Below are positions 51,201 to 60,539 of a stretch of 64,000 nucleotides of DNA, one piece after another. The notes under the pieces are model-generated. The model was not told the origin of the DNA, did no database searches, and saw only the letters and a program-made list of their open reading frames with translations. The position numbers and the translations under genes were made by a program. The DNA comes from Cristatella mucedo (lineage: Eukaryota > Bryozoa > Phylactolaemata > Cristatellidae), in contig WPIO01000029.1 in the NCBI GenBank assembly GCA_009760855.2, positions 1 to 64,000 of the forward strand, given 5' to 3'. Within the stretch, counting starts at the first letter, position 1. The number at the start of each line of letters is the position of its first letter.

Positions 51201-54200
51201 TCTATCTAGTGAATGATGCACCTCTGTCGAAAAATGGGAATGCAGCTGCAGAGCAAGTTCTCACGTGTGCCACGGCAGTTTAACATGGCGATTCTGTTTG
51301 CGCACATGTTGCTGGTGACCAAGTTGTTCGCCTCAGTCGCACACGCTGTTGCTGTTTAGCGGTTCGTTCAGAATTTTGAAGTAGTCGTGCTCATTTTATT
51401 TGTGGCCATGGATTCGTGCAGTTTTCTTACTGATTAGTGATCAGTCGATAATTAGTGAGGAAAACTAAATTATACCTGCTGTACCTACATTAGCTGTGTA
51501 ATAGCAGCCAATTGCAATGCTGATGAAGTGGAGATCTTTCGAGGTGGATACCACACTTGTTGGATGCAACACGCCTCACTTGGTAGTCCTACAGCAAAAT
51601 CTCTTTTGTGCACATCCAACCTGCATCATGTTTCACTTTACTCGGTGTTTTCAAAATGGGCTTGGCCAGCCAAAATGGGCACAGCCTCTGCACGGAATCT
51701 GTATGTCCTGCTCCAAAATGACGGGTCACTAGTTAATTACATCTGCTCCATGCTCAAGCCTGCCTACTTTTAGCTTTGTAGCGTTGCTACAAATTCGAAC
51801 TTGCTTAGTTAGGGTTGCCTCAAAAGTGGCATGCCATGAACTATGTATGAAGACCTGTTTCATTGGGCCTAAGGATGAGCGTCTAGGCATCGAGTGGACT
51901 CACTTCTTTTAGATCGTAATTGCCTGCCCTTCGGCGGTTCCGCGTCGTGCATATGCCGTATTGCGTGTAACACCAGAGCAAGCTTTCGACTATCACCGGG
52001 TGCGTTAGGCAGGATTATTGTCCAGGGAAGGCCAAACTTTGACCGTTATTGGGCATCACGACAGGCCACGGGAAGTGTGACGTAATCTCACTTGCCTCCT
52101 GATGGGTAGCTGCTTCGCAACGCGAGCGCAGGCAGACATGCTATCTTCAAACTTTGCCTGATTTACTTGCAGCAGCTGCAGCGGTTCGGTACCAGAGATC
52201 TTACGGAAACAGATTCCTTTTGCTAGCGATGCTGTATAAAAGGAATTATGTGCTGTATTATCAAACTACAATCCTTTAAGTATTCCTGACATATTTATAC
52301 AAAACAAAATCGGTCGAAAAAAGGAAGTCGTGGCTGTGAGCGCTTAGCGAAGATCTTTGGCTGCTTATTGAAAAGCTAGTATTGCTCATCTGGCCACGCC
52401 TCGGTGTCGGGCGAGAGTCGGGCTGGAGCGACATCGTGCTGCTGAGTATTAAGATCCCTAATTAACATGTTATGACTACCACCGGTTTTGTTATTTAACC
52501 AGATATGCAGATGGGTTTTTGGCCTTCGCATTTGGCAATTTCTATAGCCACGGAAAGGCTTTCGCCCTCTCCGAGGAGACTGACTCGGAAGTAGAACGTT
52601 CAAGTGGTGCCTCGTGGAATGCGTGTCAGGCCACCTTCAAGTCTGGTGACCCGGCCCCTCTGGCTGCATTGCTTGCAGCCCTGCAGGCTTCTTTGAGCCC
52701 CGTCACGACCCACTGCTGTGTTAAGGTGTCTTAGCATCTTCAAAAAAAACATTTTTGAACATCCTCTAGAAATAATTCTCATTCTGCATAATGAAGGAGC
52801 AGCCCACTAGTGCTCTGCAGGCCCATCTAAAAAAAAGAAGAAAGATTTCTTGACTCGCCCCACTTTTTGCAAGCATGAAGCTATCTCACACCCCAGTAGC
52901 CCCCATTTGCAGAGACCAGAGCTGCATGCCGAAGGCGCAGGTTTATTTAGCCCCATTTAAATAAAGTATGCTGGTATCACCCCCATTTGGATCAGTGTGT
53001 CAAAGTTGCACCAAAGGCATGATCGACAATGCTGCTTGCCTGCTTTGCCCTCACCAAAAGAATTCGTATATGTCATTTCTGTCGGAGCCTGAACGTGCTG
53101 CCGAAGGCACTGTGTCCTGTGATATTTTCACATTTCCTCGTTTTGAGAGCGTGAAAGTGCTCTCCGAAGGCGTACCGACCAGCAGGCCTCCTTGACCTTC
53201 TAAACAGAGTTATCAAATCTTATTTCATCTCATCTGGGCATAACTGGCCCTACAGTGCAATGGTTCCAATCCTATCTCAAACTGACCCTACAGTGCAATG
53301 GTTCCAATCCTATCTTAGTGGAAGACTCCACAGTATTGATGTGAACCGACAAAGATCATCCGAAGAACCACTGAAGTATGGGGTACCTCAGAGCTCTGTG
53401 CTTGGTTCGGTTCTTTTCACGGTTTATACTCCATCTTACCGATGTGATTGCCAGGCACAACTAGGCTTTTACTTCTATTCAGGTGACACTCACCTTTGCT
53501 TTGATCCCTCCCAGCCCTCGAGGACATCCAATTCTCGCAACTCTGTTGCTGAATATATTGATGACATCCGCACATGGATGACAGACAACTTTCTTAAATT
53601 GAATGATGATAAAACTAACTTGCTTGAGGTGGGCAAACCAAGTGTGATTCAGAGATTGAAAAACCTAACGCTCAAAATCGGCTGTGCCAGCATATCTCCT
53701 GCTGTGTCTGCACAACATCCAGATGTATATATATATATATAATTTATTTGTATAGCGCCCCAAGAGAACCTAAATCTCTATTCAGGCGCTTCAAATATGC
53801 CACGGGGCTCGAGCCCACGACCTCTTCCAGACCTAGGTCGGGGCGAGCATATAAACCACTAGACCAAACTAGTTCGGTGATGTGTCCTATTCCAAAGTGA
53901 CCTTTTACTAGACGACCATGTCAGGTCCACAGTCAAGTCTGCCTACTTTCAGCTACATAGTATTGCTAAAATTCTAGCTAGCTTAGACAGGGATACCACA
54001 TCCACACACCACATGGACCAATAACTGCCATGGCCTGGCTTCTTCATACCTAGCTGAACTGCTGCACCAGTTTTAACCTCCTCGTGCCCTTAGGTCCTCT
54101 ATGAACAGTAAATTAGCTGTTGCATTCCTACGCTTAAAGACCTATGGTGGTAGAAGCTTTTGTTCTGCATGTCCTAGATTGTGGGAACTCACTTCCACAA

Positions 54201-56154
54201 TGCTTATGCAACGACATCTGTTCTCCTGCTGCTGACTGTGGCACATCCTTTCCAGCCGTCCTGAGCTGCTATTTCCACGCTACTCACTTCTTTGACTGCC
54301 TTGCTGACTCAACTACGCCTCTCCTTTTTTCTTTGTTGCATGAGAGGAAGTCTGTATGTCGGTAAGCCACCGTATTTGGAACCGAAAGCCACTTAGGCCT
54401 TCTTTCAAGTCGTCCTATAGAAAACTCTCCGGCGTAACACCCAGTCTAGTCTTGGAGAAGTTATAGCCGGAAATACATTACATAGCTGCTCATGAATAAA
54501 TCCTATGTATAAGGTTTGCTACCAGGGGCAACCGTAATAACTTCCTGCTTGTAGAAAGCCAGTTAGATAAAGTTGTGACTTGTGTGAACTCGATGTGTTG
54601 GAGACATGCACCGGGGCACGTGCAGGTGGATACTGAGTGGCTCGAGGCGATTTTTTTTACCGCTGTTGATGCACTTCCGCATGGCCTGGATGGCCGATTC
54701 AGAATTCGACTATATAGACCGGACTTTTCTTACTGACTATTGGCACGGATGTTCTTCAGCTAGGTGACTGCTCTTTCTCTGCTACCGCAGGTGTGCTCCT
54801 ACATTATCCTGAAGGAGACGACCAGTATCAAAGCACTCGGGTGCTGTTTTATAATAATCTTCGGCTTCGTGTTAGGAGTCGACCAGGAGAAGCTGGCAGG
54901 TGCGTGCTCAGCCACCTTCGACTGAGCTATTCAAGGGCAGCCCTTGACCAAGTGTCTGCTTGTGCACTGCTCGCCTGCGTGGCATGCTGGCCAGCGTCCT
55001 TTGCGTGCTATGTCTTGCAGCCACAGCCCACAGTAACTCCGCAACCAAAATGGCGTGCACTTAGCTAAGCCCAGCAGCAGCAGCAGCAGCAGCGTCACTC
55101 GGGGGCGCATATCTATGCTTCCGGGGCTGGTTCATGTCACGTGGTGCATCATGCATGTTCATTCACGTTGACCACCAGGTTAAGCCAGTTCGACCTCCTT
55201 GAGAGACGATGGGTCGATGCCCAGCTCAGCCTCAGTCCTACCGGTGGTGGCTTTCGCATTTGCTGCTGCAATGCTGCCTACACGTCCTAGCTTGAGCCAT
55301 ATCTTTTCGTCATCCAGCTCTGTCTGCGATGTATCTCAGGCCTTACGTTTTTATAAGCCATTCTCGGTCGAGCAGCTTTGTGCGCGGTTGCAGCGCGGCG
55401 AGCGCAGCCGATAGTCTGCTGCTCGTTGACTGCGATCTGCTGTGCGTCTGTCGAATCAAAGTAGCCCACATTTGTCGCTGTATCCGGCCCTTGCGCTGGC
55501 CCGCCTTCGGCACGCCTCGAGCGCCGAAGCGGCGAGAAGTCGCGTCCATCCTTGTCGCGTGCAGGCTCGCTGTCCGTGGCCGGCGTCGTCTTCGGCGTGC
55601 TCGCCAGCCTCGCCGTGGCGCTGAACGCCATCTACACGAAGAAGATGCTCAGCGTCGTGGACAACAACGTCTGGAAGCTGGCGCTGTACAACAACGTCAA
55701 CGCCTCCGTCATGTTCCTGCCTCTGATGATGATCAACAGCGAATTCGGGGAGGTCGCTCGCTTCCAAGGTCTGCTCAGCCCGACGTTCTGGGCTGTCATG
55801 CTTGCGAGTGGCGTTGCCGGCTTCGCCATCGGCTATGTAACGGGACTGCAGATCCAGTACACGTCACCGCTGACGCACAACATCTCCGGCACCGCCAAGG
55901 CATGCGCACAGACCGTGCTAGCGACAGCCTGGAACGTTGCGGGCAGCCCGAAAAGCGCTCTGTGGTGGGCGAGCAACTTCGTCGTGCTCGGCGGCTCGGC
56001 TGCCTACACGGCGGTCAAGCACGGCGAGATGAAGAGCAACCATCAGCACCAGCAGCAGCAGCAGCAGCACAAGGCCGGCTCGCCGGCTGCTGCTGCCGTG
56101 GTGGTGGTGGACGTGGGCACCGACGTGGGTGGCAAGAAGCCGAGCACTGCCTGA
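48073..56154 (+). CDS. SLC35C1: GDP-fucose transporter (SLC35C1 family), four exons, N-terminus not found
   Basis: Antiporter that brings GDP-fucose from the cytosol into the Golgi lumen, feeding fucosyltransferases. Joined exons 48073-48213, 51019-51135, 54791-54899 and 55565-56154 read about 317 residues in one frame with canonical GT-AG introns and matching phases (0, 0, 1). Family landmarks in order: [41 protein letters not shown], a LGVDQE loop, [19 protein letters not shown]-like [46 protein letters not shown] and VLGGSAAYT. The arginine of GRSLTT and the threonine-rich [10 protein letters not shown] stretch, where I recall human disease substitutions falling, are retained. Known animal members are about 360 residues, so some 40-65 N-terminal residues including the first helix are missing; no matching exon was seen upstream in the window. 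The C-terminus carries an unusual His/Gln run and an Ala/Val stretch. Identification is by recalled family sequence, not a search, but the match is continuous over nine predicted helices. Confidence 0.93.
48895..50045 (-). mobile_element. LINE-B 3' portion inside an SLC35C1 intron
   Basis: The minus-strand open stretch 49594-49151 (147 residues) reads [40 protein letters not shown] and [17 protein letters not shown]. Upstream, in other frames, [20 protein letters not shown] and [19 protein letters not shown] are seen, so the catalytic YADD box is retained. Frameshifts separate the parts. It lies antisense to the host gene, between its first two recognised exons. Confidence 0.9.
50488..50558 (-). 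mobile_element. LINE-B tail fragment
   Basis: (AAT)n, then AGCACCCTAGGAGAACTAAG and TGTCTATCC. Only the last about 60 bases of the element remain. It faces a SINE1 fragment of opposite orientation that follows immediately. Confidence 0.65.
50560..50665 (+). mobile_element. SINE1 copy with an internally deleted head
   Basis: GTTTGACCCATTACGGTTAAG corresponds to the A-box part. The B-box part is reduced to TTGAGCCCTATGGCATATG, and the tail GTGAAGCACCTGAATAGTGA..TTCTCTTAGGGTGCTATATG is well kept. Confidence 0.7.
51019..51135 (+). CDS. SLC35C1: SLC35C1 coding exon ([11 protein letters not shown] / GRSLTT)
   Basis: 39 codons, phase 0 to 0. The acceptor is ...tgtgttacag and the donor is GTC|gtaagt. 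It carries [18 protein letters not shown] and [10 protein letters not shown], the most conserved block of the GDP-fucose transporters. An ATG-initiated reading from 50989 runs into it by chance; the acceptor sets the true start. Confidence 0.93.
53242..53315 (+). repeat. 38-bp tandem duplication
   Basis: AACTGNCCCTACAGTGCAAT plus the following 16 bases occur twice with a 38-base period and one mismatch, inside the LINE-B RT fragment. Confidence 0.93.
53725..53871 (-). mobile_element. SINE1 copy inserted in LINE-B
   Basis: This is the best-preserved SINE1. On the minus strand it reads AGTTTGGTCTAGTGGTT (A-box region), GAGGTCGTGGGCTCGAGCCC (B-box region) and GAAGCGCCTGAATAGAGATT, TTCTCTTGGGGCGCTATAC (LINE-like tail), ending in a (TA)n run at 53726-53742. 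The LINE-B reading resumes right after it, so the insertion is younger than the LINE copy. Confidence 0.9.
54010..54450 (+). mobile_element. LINE-A 3' end fragment
   Basis: Begins with TGGCTTCTTCATACCTAGC and continues through the C-terminal codons and 3' UTR, aligning to 37970-38330 and 63930-64000. The landmarks GTGGGAACTCACTTCCAC and CCGAAAGCCACTTAGG are shared with the other copies. It lies in the SLC35C1 intron and directly follows LINE-B sequence. Confidence 0.8.
54791..54899 (+). CDS. SLC35C1: SLC35C1 coding exon (YIILKETTS / GVDQE)
   Basis: 109 nt, phase 0 in and phase 1 out. The acceptor is ...ctaccgcag and the donor is GCAG|gtgcgt. It encodes [19 protein letters not shown] and [12 protein letters not shown], replacing the LLSYLLLKQTTS...GVDQE segment of vertebrate members. 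The leftover G joins GC of the next exon to give glycine, leading into [15 protein letters not shown]. Confidence 0.9.
55071..55094. repeat. (CAG)n trinucleotide repeat in an SLC35C1 intron
   Basis: Eight CAG units in the intron between 54899 and 55565. A separate CAG run lies in the coding tail at about 56047-56068. Confidence 0.92.
55565..56154 (+). CDS. SLC35C1: SLC35C1 terminal coding exon
   Basis: Acceptor ...gtcgcgtgcag; stop TGA at 56152. The exon holds the last five or so membrane helices, with [20 protein letters not shown] and [10 protein letters not shown] near the middle and [17 protein letters not shown] before the tail. Codon use is strongly GC-ending (third bases mostly C or G), unlike the flanking introns. 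The tail after GEMK contains a CAG-repeat-encoded His/Gln run (about 56041-56070) and an Ala/Val run, not part of the family core. An ATG at 55552 lies in the intron and is not the start. Confidence 0.95.
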
Positions 56155-56583
56155 TGCCCTCCAAAGGTCAAGGTTGGACCGGTAGGGGCAGGTTGCCTGC
56201 TCGTAATCTTTTACTCTCCTCAGGTGCGTGCACGGCCGTTCGTGGAGGTCGGCAGTACTGTGCGCCCGCTCTGGCGATTTGCCTTTGCTAGCGAATAGTA
56301 TTGGTTGGCAGTGGCCACAGCAGGATTTCGGGTTGCCCGGCGTGGTAGTATGCCATCACTTGCGGTTTACGCGGCATTTGGTGAGCCAGCGTTGCGATTG
56401 CATTCCATTTCGTCACGTGTGACGGTGACAGCGCTACTTTTGCCTTCTGCTGCTGCTATTGGCCGAGCCCGTGGTCCTACTGGAAAGCCAGAGCAAGTGT
56501 GCTCTTGGAGCGCTCACGTCACGAGCTGGCTCTCCCTGCCAGCTAAAGGACTCGTTCTGTTTTACCGTGGCTAATTTTCTGTC

Positions 56584-56589
56584 AATAAA
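56584..56589 (+). terminator. Poly(A) signal AATAAA of the SLC35C1 gene
   Basis: AATAAA about 430 nt after the stop codon in an otherwise ORF-free stretch, followed within 40 nt by a T/C-rich and TGTGT-containing region suited to downstream cleavage factors. It sets a 3' UTR of roughly 430-460 nt. Assignment is by position. Confidence 0.65.
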
Positions 56590-56616
56590 GTTTTCTCAAA
56601 CCAGACTACCCATCAT

Positions 56617-56705
56617 CATCATCATCTCTCTTTCTCTGTCTCCCTGTGTCTCTGTCTCTCTCTCTGTGTTTCTGTCTGTCTGTCTCTCTCTATCTCTCCC
56701 TCCCT
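56617..56705. repeat. (CAT)n followed by TC/TG-rich repeat
   Basis: CATCATCATCATC, then mixed TCTC, TGTC and TGTG units just after the SLC35C1 poly(A) signal. Confidence 0.85.
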
Positions 56706-57381
56706 CGATGCTTTGTTAACCACTACAGGCTGCTCGGAAATAAGGCTTCAGTGTCAGGCTTGCAGCATTCTCTACCGGTTAGGTGCATGCTGGACAATTC
56801 TACTTCCGGTCACCGTATCGCTCACGTGAGACCATGCCTTGCTCTTAAGGCTCTGTGGACTAGTATGCACTCGAAGCCTAGGGCAGCACAGAGCCCTTAT
56901 GGGCAATGGCTTTCTGACCTTCGGTACAAGTCAAGATGATTGTAGCATGGAAGCAACAGCTCAAGGGATCCGGTGACCCAGCTGGCCTGCTGTGGCAGAT
57001 TCAGCTGCATGGTAGCTGTATATGTATTAGTGTATCGGAAGTGCACGTGCCGGAAACCTGGTGGCTGTGCCGGCATCAGGCTATGCAGTGGGGAGGGGGT
57101 GGTTACTAGAGCGATACATCGGTCCTTGTCTTGGTCAGGATGCAGTGAGAAGGGGAAAGAGTCTTTGGACCTGAAGGTTCGATCAAGGAGCAGAGCTGCA
57201 TTAGCATTGGCAGCGATGGAAACATCGAGGCGTCCCCCCCCCCCGACTTTTAGCCTGAGCAGATGAACGACTTGTGGGGAACTTGTGTGGCATTAAAAAC
57301 TCGATGGACTGCCAGGGGGCATTACATGCATCGAGATGGAAAGCCATTTAAAAAAAACCGACATCCACCGCATGTGGTGAC

Positions 57382-57564
57382 CCGTGATGGCTCACGAAGT
57401 AAGGCGGTTGCCTTTCACGACCTCGGCCCCGAGGTCGTGGGTTCGAATCCTGCGGTGGGCAATCCTTTATCGCCACTGCAAGCGGTGGTGATAGCCGCCA
57501 AGGCTCTTCTGTCGCTATACAAAAAAGAGGCTGTTAACTCGGCTAGTATTATTATTATTATTAT
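57382..57564 (+). mobile_element. SINE2 copy, best preserved
   Basis: TGATGGCTCACGAAGTAAGG (A-box region), then CACGACCTCGGCCCCGAGGT and a canonical B box GGTTCGAATCC at 57440-57450. The body ATCGCCACTGCAAGCGGTGG, AGGCTCTTCTGTCGCTATAC and GAGGCTGTTAACTCGGC ends in (ATT)n. The tRNA-derived head is inferred from box spacing of about 50 bases. It is not a tRNA gene: the acceptor stem is lacking and the unit continues another 100 bases. Confidence 0.88.
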
Positions 57565-57984
57565 GTACGAATGAGTTTTATGAATACAAAAACGAAGGCA
57601 TTCAGCAATGGGGACTGCAGATGCTCCTACAAAGAAAGGCCACGACAATACATGCCGTGTATGCAGGTAAGTGATCCTTCTTATCAAGTCCTCCGACAAA
57701 AAGTTGTTCGAAAAGTTGGGTCAGCAAATTCTGCAGCAGCAGCACCCGAACGACCGACACAGCTCGACCAACCGACTAGCAACCTGGCAGATGTAGCCTT
57801 ATGATGGTGGCACAACTGCTGACATAATACGTTTTCGTAATTGCTTGCATTGATGAGTTTAGCGGTGTCACGTAGATTACATTTAATGATCCGCGAGGCA
57901 TCAGCCGAACAGTTGCCTTGTCAGCATCGGTTTTATTGGTAACTAAAGTGGAGTGAGTGGAGCCTTTTTGGCTTGTCTACTAAC

Positions 57985-58256
57985 CCAGCAGCTGCAGACT
58001 CATTAAGATATCAGATCGGAATTCAAGCGACACCGCTCCACTGAAACTGCTCTCCTCTTGTGTGACCAACGACATCGAAAGTAGCAATAATGATGGTGAA
58101 GACATGCTGACGTCAGATGCTGAAGCTGTTCCGGCCACGGCCACAGGAAGGCCACTGGTCCCCCAGCAAGTTTCCAGCCGTCCTAAACTGCTACTTCCAT
58201 GCTACTCACTACCTCAACTGTTCTTTAGCAAGATGTGCTGTATTCCATTGCCATGA
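57985..58256 (+). mobile_element. LINE-A remnant with internal deletion
   Basis: The first about 100 bases match the RT fingers region around 62950-63040 (ACTGAAACTGCTCTCCTC, AACGACATC, GATGG). The next recognisable stretch (about 58176-58225, CCGTCCTAAACTGCTACTTC) matches the LINE-A 3' UTR at 54254. The roughly 1 kb in between is missing. It is non-functional. Confidence 0.75.
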
Positions 58257-60104
58257 TGGTGGATACCCCAATTGACTCTCAATACCTTGAGTTCGACAAG
58301 AGAAAAAGTTGCCCTCTTTTCAGAGCCACCACCAGAGCAAGCGTTCCAGCATGGTCGAAATGAAACCATGGCATGCTTGTCCCTTGCATATTGCTACTAC
58401 ATACCTGATGATTGCAGCTCCATTCACTGTCTGAAAGAGAGATGAACGACTGAGTACAGCTTGAATGCATATGTCAAGGGAGGCATATTTAACATGACCA
58501 GTTTTTGAAGTCTGTATCACGGTGAGCCAGTTACAAAGACGAAACAGAAATGTAAAGTAATAAAAGGAGTCACTGTGTCAATCCCGATTCAATGGCAGAT
58601 CAACACTGATCAACAGCATGCAAGCTCCTGGTGCCATGATAATTTAGGTGACTAGGAACTTTTAAAGGGAAGGGAGGGGGCGATTGATTTTCCACACTGT
58701 TTCACTAGGCTCAGCTCTCAGAATACCTGCCCGCTGATGTACTCAGAGCAGCAGCTTTGCTAAACGCGTGTTCTTGTTCATTTAGTTTTCTATCCACAAG
58801 TCCTTGTGAGGACATGCTATACCACCGATGACTATGTATAGCCGTGTTGCTATTAATAAATAACCCATCCACAGACAGACTACCTGTTCAATAGCTATTG
58901 CAGCTATCCGATGCTCAGCCATTCAGAAACCGTTTATCTGCTAGGCTAAATGCAAGCCTAGGTGATCCAAAATGCAGCTTGCAAACTTTTACATTAAGCA
59001 GAATCTGCTTGGGAAGGCACTTTTATTTAAATGCTTTTCTAATAGACCAGCAGTCATCACTCGACCATTTCACAGTGTGTAATTATATCTTGAGCTTGGA
59101 CCTAGTGTTTCAGCTGTTATAGATATCTCGAGTTTGTCGGCCAATCTGCTGCTGTTGTAACATGTCTGGAAATGGAGTATTTTGCACTCCAGTATCGGCC
59201 AGTGCATCAAGCACTCAACGAGTGGATGTTTACAAAGTTGATACCAAAAAGAACCTGGAATAATTGAAGGGGTTGTCATGTTTCCAAGGTATAAGAAGAT
59301 TTGAACCGGTTAGAGCAAAACCTCAAGCACAGTGGTCACCCTGGGTCACAACGAACAGAGAAGACAGCTACAAATTATAACAGTTAAGGACCACTTCAAC
59401 ACCCAACTTAATTGTGCACTACCACTGTGAGGAATCTGTCAACCGGACAAAAGGTTAGTGCGAACACAGTTTGAAGATAGTTGAATGCACAGGGCAAATT
59501 GTTACAAATCTATACAAAGTGGCCTTTGTTCTCGGCCCAGCAGAAAGGCTATGTTGAACTAGAGCTAATGGTCGGTCACTTAATGGCCTATGGGTATCGT
59601 GAGCTGCCCGAGTCGATGTGAGTAAGTTCTGTTTGTTTGTTTATTAAGCAGCAGATGAGGAAGCACCGAGTTTTGCCATCGTTTCGACAAAGCGTATGCA
59701 CATGTACATTGACCGAGTTCACCAAAAGAAGCTGAGACTGGCAACAACCAAGCTTCGATGCTTCGCGGTGCTGCTTGGCTTCGGCTCCTGCAAAAAAGCA
59801 CAGATGGTATCAAGGATGAAAAGGTTTACTTGAACATTGCTGATAGTGTCGTACGAGTGAGAGCACACGAGCATGGCAGAGATCACGTTTATTCAGGCTT
59901 GCTTGGTACCGGAAGCGTGTGGTACAACGGCCCTCCCGAAACCGGGATTTACAATGGAAGGGGCACGCTTCATCTGTCGACATATACCCCTTTTCATTGG
60001 TACATATCATAATCGTCGAACCACTTTGGGACTTGAGTAGATCGTACCGGCCGAGCGGTCTGTGCTTTATTAGCTGGATTTGGATTGGTTTCTGCTCCTG
60101 GCAG
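58257..60104. other. No gene seen
   Basis: Only short chance ORFs. 56706-57381, 57565-57984 and 60540-61700 are similar, except for the GC-rich patch at 60540-60860 adjoining the possible exon. Confidence 0.45.
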
Positions 60105-60539
60105 CACGGCTGCCACTCCCTGGCCACCGACGGCACCCAGCGCCTCCTCGGCGGTCGGTTTGGGCGCACCGGAAGCGTGCGGCTGCTGCAGCAGATTGTG
60201 CTGAACGTCGTCTTGCTGATGCGGTTGGCCACCAGCCATCGGCTCACGAGCGGCTCCGGGTGCCGTGGCAGAGACGTTGCCATGCCGCGGCTGGACAAAG
60301 GATCCCTGGCTGGTGGCGGCGGTGGCAGCAGTGGCAGCAACAGCAGCAGCGGCATCGGCAGCTACAGCGACGACACGTTGCCGCGCATCAGTGGCGCCAC
60401 GGTGATCGGCCCCGCGCTCATCGAAAGAGCGAACACACACACACAGCTGCTCCAGCGCGTCTCGGCTGAGATGCAGAGCCAGCCACGCGAGCTGCTTGAC
60501 TACGCCCCGCCGCTGGGCGAGCTATTGAGAGAGAGCTAG
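60105..60539 (+). CDS. Possible terminal coding exon, unknown protein
   Basis: An acceptor with a good pyrimidine tract (GGTTTCTGCTCCTGGCAG) opens a frame of 144 codons to TAG at 60537-60539 with strongly GC-ending codons, like the SLC35C1 terminal exon. Visible features: a hydrophobic SVRLLQQIVLNVVLLMRLA helix, a Gly/Ser linker and a charged end (ERANTHTQLLQRVSAEM, RELLDYAPPLGELL). An AATAAA lies near 61000. The opposite strand offers a competing reading (60521-59994, ending WFDDYDMYQ, with AATAAA at 59889), so strand is uncertain and only one of them can be right. I recognise neither. Function is not assigned. Confidence 0.3.
   Translation, partial: HGCHSLATDGTQRLLGGRFGRTGSVRLLQQIVLNVVLLMRLATSHRLTSGSGCRGRDVAMPRLDKGSLAGGGGGSSGSNSSSGIGSYSDDTLPRISGATVIGPALIERANTHTQLLQRVSAEMQSQPRELLDYAPPLGELLRES

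Larger units (their letters stand above)
53200..54009 (+). mobile_element. LINE-B RT fragment, split by a SINE1 insertion
   Basis: Encodes [39 protein letters not shown] (catalytic box degraded to Y-S-G-D), [20 protein letters not shown] and [15 protein letters not shown]1 interrupts it at 53725-53871; the element resumes with [29 protein letters not shown] and stops at about 54009, where LINE-A sequence begins. A 38-bp tandem duplication lies at 53242-53315. The loss of the first catalytic aspartate alone would inactivate it. Confidence 0.87.

Noticed and set aside
52519-52734. Coding-like 71-codon frame inside the SLC35C1 intron
   Set aside because: Does not correspond to any part of the transporter, and the neighbouring exons already join without a gap; no independent support for a nested gene.
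55329-56291. 320-codon plus ORF overlapping the SLC35C1 terminal exon
   Set aside because: Out-of-frame shadow; Arg-rich translation of GC-rich exon sequence, whereas the SLC35C1 frame matches a known family.
57430-57460. tRNA gene suggested by the canonical B box GGTTCGAATCC
   Set aside because: No acceptor stem or anticodon arm can be folded, and the same unit recurs with a non-tRNA body: it is a SINE.
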